A DNA stretch of 64,000 bases, from positions 59,375 to 123,374 of the forward strand of contig JANQKC010000004.1 in the NCBI GenBank assembly GCA_028281325.1. The letters run 5' to 3'. This document shows, piece by piece, positions 61,229-64,000 of the stretch (position 1 is the first letter of the stretch; every line of letters begins with the position of its first letter). Origin of the DNA: Alphaproteobacteria bacterium (GTDB lineage Bacteria > Pseudomonadota > Alphaproteobacteria > UBA8366). The notes beneath the pieces are model-generated. The model had not been told where the DNA came from. It searched no databases and worked only from the letters and a program-made list of their open reading frames with translations. The position numbers were made by a program, and so were the translations under genes.

Positions 61229-62455
61229 TTAGAGAGCCTTAAAGTCGATCTTTGCGTGCCGGTCCAGATGCCGGGTCATCGGCGGCATCTCGGATTTCAG
61301 GCCGCTGGCGCAATTGAACAGGACGACGCGATCCTTCGGATCGACGCGGCCGCGCTTCAGTTCCTGGCGATAGGCGACGAAACAGGCGGTCCCCTCCGGC
61401 CCCAAATGTAGGCCATCCTCCCGCGCGACCTCTAGCCGGGCCTCCGCGACCTCGTCGTCATCGACCGCCGATCCGAACCCGCCGCTGTCGCGCATCACTT
61501 GGAGACACAGCCTATCGCCGAAGGGTTTCGGGACGCGGACGCCGTGCAGATTGGTCGTCACCGGATCCCAGGGTTCCATGACCTCGCGATGGCCCGCGTC
61601 GAAAGCCTTCACCAAGGGACTACATCGGGTCGATTGAACCGCGACCATACGCGGCCGTTTATCGCCGATGAGACCGAGGGCGCTGAGCTCTTCGAAGGCT
61701 TTCCACATGCCGATCAGGCCGGTGCCGCCGCCGGTCGGATAGAAGACCACGTCGGGCACGTCCCAGCCGAGCTGCTCGGCGATCTCTAGGCCCATCGTCT
61801 TCTTGCCTTCGATCCGGTACGGCTCCTTCAAGGTGGAGACGTCGTACCAGCCCATCTCCTCGGTGCCGGCCGCTACGACGGCGCCGCAGTGGTTGATCAG
61901 CCCGTTGACCCGCCAGGTCTTTGCGCCTTGCAGGGCGATCTCGCGCACGGTCACCTCCGGCGCGTCCTCGGGGCAGAAGACGTAGGTCTCGATCCCGGCG
62001 CGGCTGCAATAGGCGGCGAGGGCGGCGCCCGCGTTGCCGGCGGTCGGCATCGCGGCCCGCGTCACGCCGAAGGACTTCAGCATGGCGACCGCGACCGCCA
62101 GTCCGCGCGCCTTGAAACTGCCGGTCGGCATGCGGCCTTCGTCCTTGACCAGGATTTCGCCGCCGCCGAGCTTCCGGGCCATGGCGGGCAGGGGGATCAG
62201 CGGGGTCATCGGCTCGCCGAGGCTGACGATGTCGTTGCGCCGGCGCATCGGCAACAGTTCCCGATAGCGCCACATTTCGGCGGGACGCCGCGCCAGCCGC
62301 TCTTTGGTCAGGCTCGCCTTCACCCCATCCAGGTCGTAGCGCACCAGCAGCGGCTTGCCGGCCCGCGAGACCGTGTGAAGGGTATCGGCATCATGCTTTT
62401 CCCCCGTGGCGCTGCATTCCAGATGGGTGACGTAGCATTTATCGTCGGCGGACAT
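61229..62455 (-). CDS. thrC: Threonine synthase
   Basis: The 408-residue fold-type II PLP enzyme converts O-phosphohomoserine to threonine. K115 in PTGSFKARG is the PLP lysine; PTAGNAGAALAAYCSRAG, YPTGGGTGLIGMWKAFEEL and the C-terminal SGLKSEMPP follow. An N-terminal CYVTHLECSATGEKHDADT zinc-ribbon-like segment is typical of this longer subgroup. ATG 62455 is the natural start; a 616-codon in-frame extension covers the adjacent gene in a non-coding phase and is rejected. It sits 8 bp after the methyltransferase gene, with tRNA-Thr downstream. Confidence 0.93.
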   Translation of the reverse strand: MSADDKCYVTHLECSATGEKHDADTLHTVSRAGKPLLVRYDLDGVKASLTKERLARRPAEMWRYRELLPMRRRNDIVSLGEPMTPLIPLPAMARKLGGGEILVKDEGRMPTGSFKARGLAVAVAMLKSFGVTRAAMPTAGNAGAALAAYCSRAGIETYVFCPEDAPEVTVREIALQGAKTWRVNGLINHCGAVVAAGTEEMGWYDVSTLKEPYRIEGKKTMGLEIAEQLGWDVPDVVFYPTGGGTGLIGMWKAFEELSALGLIGDKRPRMVAVQSTRCSPLVKAFDAGHREVMEPWDPVTTNLHGVRVPKPFGDRLCLQVMRDSGGFGSAVDDDEVAEARLEVAREDGLHLGPEGTACFVAYRQELKRGRVDPKDRVVLFNCASGLKSEMPPMTRHLDRHAKIDFKAL

Positions 62456-62463
62456 GGCGGTGC

Positions 62464-63267
62464 TCACGACCGGGGAAGGGTGGGGTTGAGACGAAGGGAT
62501 AGGGCGTAAAGGGCGATGGCGGCGGCGGCCGAGACGTTCAGGCTGGGGATCGGGCCGGTCATGGGCAGGCGCAGCAGCAGATCGCAGCGCTCGGCGGTCA
62601 GCCGCCGCAGGCCGGCGCCTTCCGCGCCGAGGACGAGCACCAGCCTGCCGTCGATGGTGGTGTCGGCGATTGAGGTAGCGGCGGCCGCGTCGAGCCCGAG
62701 AATCCAGAAATCGGCTTGTTTCAGGGTCTTCAGACCGCGGCCGAGGTTGGGCACGGTGACCAGTGGGACGTGTTCCAGCGCGCCGCTCGCCGCCTTGGCG
62801 AGCGCCCCGGTGACGGGCGGGGCGTGCCGTTGCGGCATGATCAGGGCCTTTGCGCCGAATGCCGCGGCGCTGCGCAGGATCGCGCCGACATTCTGGGGAT
62901 CGGTGACCTGATCCAGCGCCAAGAGCAGGCCGCTGTCCGAGACCGACGCCGACACCTCGTCCAGCGTGGCCGTGGAAAGGGGGGAGGCGAGCAGGGCGAT
63001 CCCCTGGTGGACCGCACCTTCCGGTAGCAGCGACTCGATCGCTGCACGTTCGTTGATTTCGGGCTTGGCGTCCGGGCAATCGGCCCGGAGCCGGTCGGCG
63101 GCTTGCGCCGTCGCGACGAGCCGGGTGACCTGACGGCCCGGATTGTTGAGGGCCGCCGCGACCGCGTGATGACCGTAGAGCCAGGGCCGTGCCGTATCGT
63201 CCCGTGTGCCGCGGCGGCGCTTTCCGGCCGACGGACGCGTTCCGCGTGCTGCCTTGATTTTTACCAT
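62464..63267 (-). CDS. rlmB: 23S rRNA 2'-O-ribose methyltransferase, RlmB/TrmH (SPOUT) family
   Basis: The 267-residue SPOUT methyltransferase has a basic N-terminus, the substrate-binding domain beginning LYGHHAVAAALNNPGR, and the knotted SAM domain with DQVTDPQNVGAILRSAAAFGA, VLGAEGAGLRRL and the last LNVSAAAAIALYAL. RlmB methylates G2251 of 23S rRNA; TrmH-like relatives methylate tRNA, so the exact site is inferred. ATG 63267 gives a basic MVKIKAARGTR start. It is divergent from the tRNA-Tyr/tRNA-Gly/tuf unit. Confidence 0.9.
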   Translation of the reverse strand: MVKIKAARGTRPSAGKRRRGTRDDTARPWLYGHHAVAAALNNPGRQVTRLVATAQAADRLRADCPDAKPEINERAAIESLLPEGAVHQGIALLASPLSTATLDEVSASVSDSGLLLALDQVTDPQNVGAILRSAAAFGAKALIMPQRHAPPVTGALAKAASGALEHVPLVTVPNLGRGLKTLKQADFWILGLDAAAATSIADTTIDGRLVLVLGAEGAGLRRLTAERCDLLLRLPMTGPIPSLNVSAAAAIALYALSLRLNPTLPRS

Positions 63268-63379
63268 AACCGACCTTACTATTTCTTCAGTTACGGATAC
63301 GCAACTCGCGCGTCGACGCCATTTTGGCGAAAGAGGTGGGGGTGGCGTGTTTTGTGCTACTCGGATTGCGGTTTGGGCG

Positions 63380-63407
63380 TTGACATTCAGTGGTAAATCA
63401 CGATTAT
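63380..63407 (+). promoter_or_regulatory. Promoter of the tRNA-Tyr / tRNA-Gly / tuf unit
   Basis: TTGACA (63380-63385, perfect -35) and GATTAT (63402-63407, four of six matches) are spaced 16 bases apart. The first tRNA begins 37 bases after the -10 box, a suitable leader. This is the best sigma-70-type promoter in the window. Confidence 0.7.
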
Positions 63408-63443
63408 GCGCTCTCCGCCGTCGCGATGAAAACGCGCGGGGCC

Positions 63444-63528
63444 GGAGGGGTGCCTGAGTGGTTAAAAGGGACGGGCTGTAAACCCGTTGGCTATGCCTAC
63501 GTTGGTTCGAATCCAACCCCCTCCACCA
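63444..63528 (+). tRNA. tRNA-Tyr (GUA anticodon)
   Basis: A cloverleaf with a long variable arm is visible. The acceptor GGAGGGG pairs with CCCCTCC, the anticodon stem ACGGG/CCCGT encloses CTGTAAA with anticodon GTA, the variable arm is expanded, and the T arm is GTTGGTTCGAATCCAAC. Discriminator A and an encoded CCA follow. The long variable arm and GTA identify tRNA-Tyr. Confidence 0.97.
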
Positions 63529-63617
63529 TTGATCCGGCGGGGCGTGTTTTGATTGGGTGGTATTGGACGGCAAATCCGGTGAGTGAGGCAACGAGGTAGC
63601 GGGTCCGAAAAAGGTGT

Positions 63618-63693
63618 GCGGACGTCGTATAATGGCTTATTACCCCAGCCTTCCAAGCTGGAGATGCGGGTTCGATTCCCGCCGTCCGCTCCA
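63618..63693 (+). tRNA. tRNA-Gly (UCC anticodon)
   Basis: The acceptor GCGGAC pairs with GTCCGC. The anticodon stem CCAGC/GCTGG encloses CTTCCAA with anticodon TCC. The T arm is GCGGGTTCGATTCCCGC, followed by discriminator T and an encoded CCA. It lies between tRNA-Tyr and tuf on the same strand. Confidence 0.97.
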
Positions 63694-63835
63694 TTTCGTG
63701 TGCGTGGGGCCCGTAACGGAGTCGAGAGCGACGGGCTGAAGAGGTCGAGAGAGACATTATATATGGGGCTGCCGCGACGCGCGCCCTCGGTATTACGGAA
63801 ACATCCGCAGGCTAACCAGTAGAAAGAAGCAGGCA

Positions 63836-64000
63836 ATGTCGAAAGAGAAGTTTGAGCGAACGAAGCCGCATTGCAACATTGGCACGATTGGTCATGTCGA
63901 TCATGGCAAGACGACGCTGACGGCGGCGATCACGAAGGTGCTTGCGGAAGGCGGCGGCGCTGATTTCACGGATTACGCGGAGATCGACAAGGCGCCTGAG
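63836..64000 (+). CDS. tuf: Elongation factor Tu (N-terminal fragment, cut by window edge)
   Basis: The first 55 codons read [20 protein letters not shown] and continue with the P-loop [14 protein letters not shown] at about 18-32, as in EF-Tu. This GTPase brings aminoacyl-tRNA to the ribosome. AGAAAGAAGCAGG precedes the ATG. The rest of the gene lies beyond 64000. It follows tRNA-Tyr and tRNA-Gly, the same gene order as the tRNA-tufB operon of many proteobacteria, and is probably processed from the same transcript. Confidence 0.97.
   Translation, partial: MSKEKFERTKPHCNIGTIGHVDHGKTTLTAAITKVLAEGGGADFTDYAEIDKAPE

Noticed and set aside
62456..63079. An N-terminal extension of threonine synthase by 208 codons
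   Set aside because: The extension reads in a different phase through the RlmB-type gene and is Arg/Pro/Gly-rich nonsense; the zinc-ribbon-like start at 62455 is natural.

Overview
The window is GC-rich, densely coding DNA with many GTG/TTG starts, 4-bp ATGA gene overlaps and typical Shine-Dalgarno (SD) sites. The family content points to an alphaproteobacterium, probably of the Rhodospirillales type: a DUF3572 protein, a TIGR02186 membrane protein beside a TSUP exporter, a VPLPA-CTERM-like tail, and tRNA-Tyr/tRNA-Gly in front of tuf. I see no phage, insertion sequence, CRISPR array, rRNA or replication origin.

Layout. 1-3002: a metallophosphoesterase (cut by the window edge), an internally deleted short-chain dehydrogenase remnant, and a cytoplasmic sulfatase. 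2999-9438: an acyl-CoA degradation region with a D-cysteine desulfhydrase/cysteate lyase-type PLP enzyme, acyl-CoA dehydrogenase, 3-hydroxyacyl-CoA dehydrogenase, thiolase and glutaryl-CoA dehydrogenase. 9448-9865: an intergenic mosaic of two short repeat families. 9906-12976: zeta-class GST/maleylacetoacetate isomerase, a cyclic-nucleotide-type phosphodiesterase and an acyl-CoA carboxyltransferase. 12999-14940: two lipoprotein genes in less GC-rich DNA. 15093-19870: a peptide-type ABC importer (binding protein and two permeases, no ATPase genes) with an enolase-superfamily enzyme. 20136-23225: a hybrid histidine kinase with five PAS-like regions. 23345-26070: a D-2-hydroxyglutarate dehydrogenase-like flavoenzyme with a hydroxyacid-oxoacid transhydrogenase. 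26314-32924: a degenerate HtrA-like protein, a TauD-type dioxygenase, an ornithine cyclodeaminase-like protein, a beta-decarboxylating dehydrogenase, a lipoprotein, Tam and a luciferase-like monooxygenase. 33015-38107: DUF3572, a TPR/O-GlcNAc transferase and a three-subunit HcnABC/opine-oxidase-like flavoprotein in one overlapping run. 38104-40867: an RNA methyltransferase and a photolyase. 41142-44959: a second sulfatase, glycerate 2-kinase and persulfide dioxygenase-rhodanese. 45019-46815: a CAP-domain protein and a low-GC lipoprotein. 46826-55659: a sulfur-oxidation block with TusA, SoeCBA-type sulfite dehydrogenase, TIGR02186, TauE/SafE exporter and rhodanese, followed by a class II aldolase-family gene. 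55770-60580: a frameshifted remnant, a giant coiled-coil/SH3b membrane protein and a methyltransferase. 60735-64000: a 26-codon micro-ORF with its own terminator, tRNA-Thr, threonine synthase, an RlmB-type methylase, tRNA-Tyr, tRNA-Gly and the start of tuf.

How the genes fit together. The clearest theme is inorganic and organic sulfur handling: two sulfatases, a possible cysteate lyase, persulfide dioxygenase (which makes sulfite), sulfurtransferases, a cytoplasm-facing sulfite dehydrogenase and a probable sulfite/sulfonate exporter. A second theme is catabolism of acids and amino acids through CoA thioesters. The most distinctive small unit is the pair coupling a hydroxyacid-oxoacid transhydrogenase to a D-2-hydroxyglutarate dehydrogenase-like enzyme, which would form a cofactor-recycling loop.
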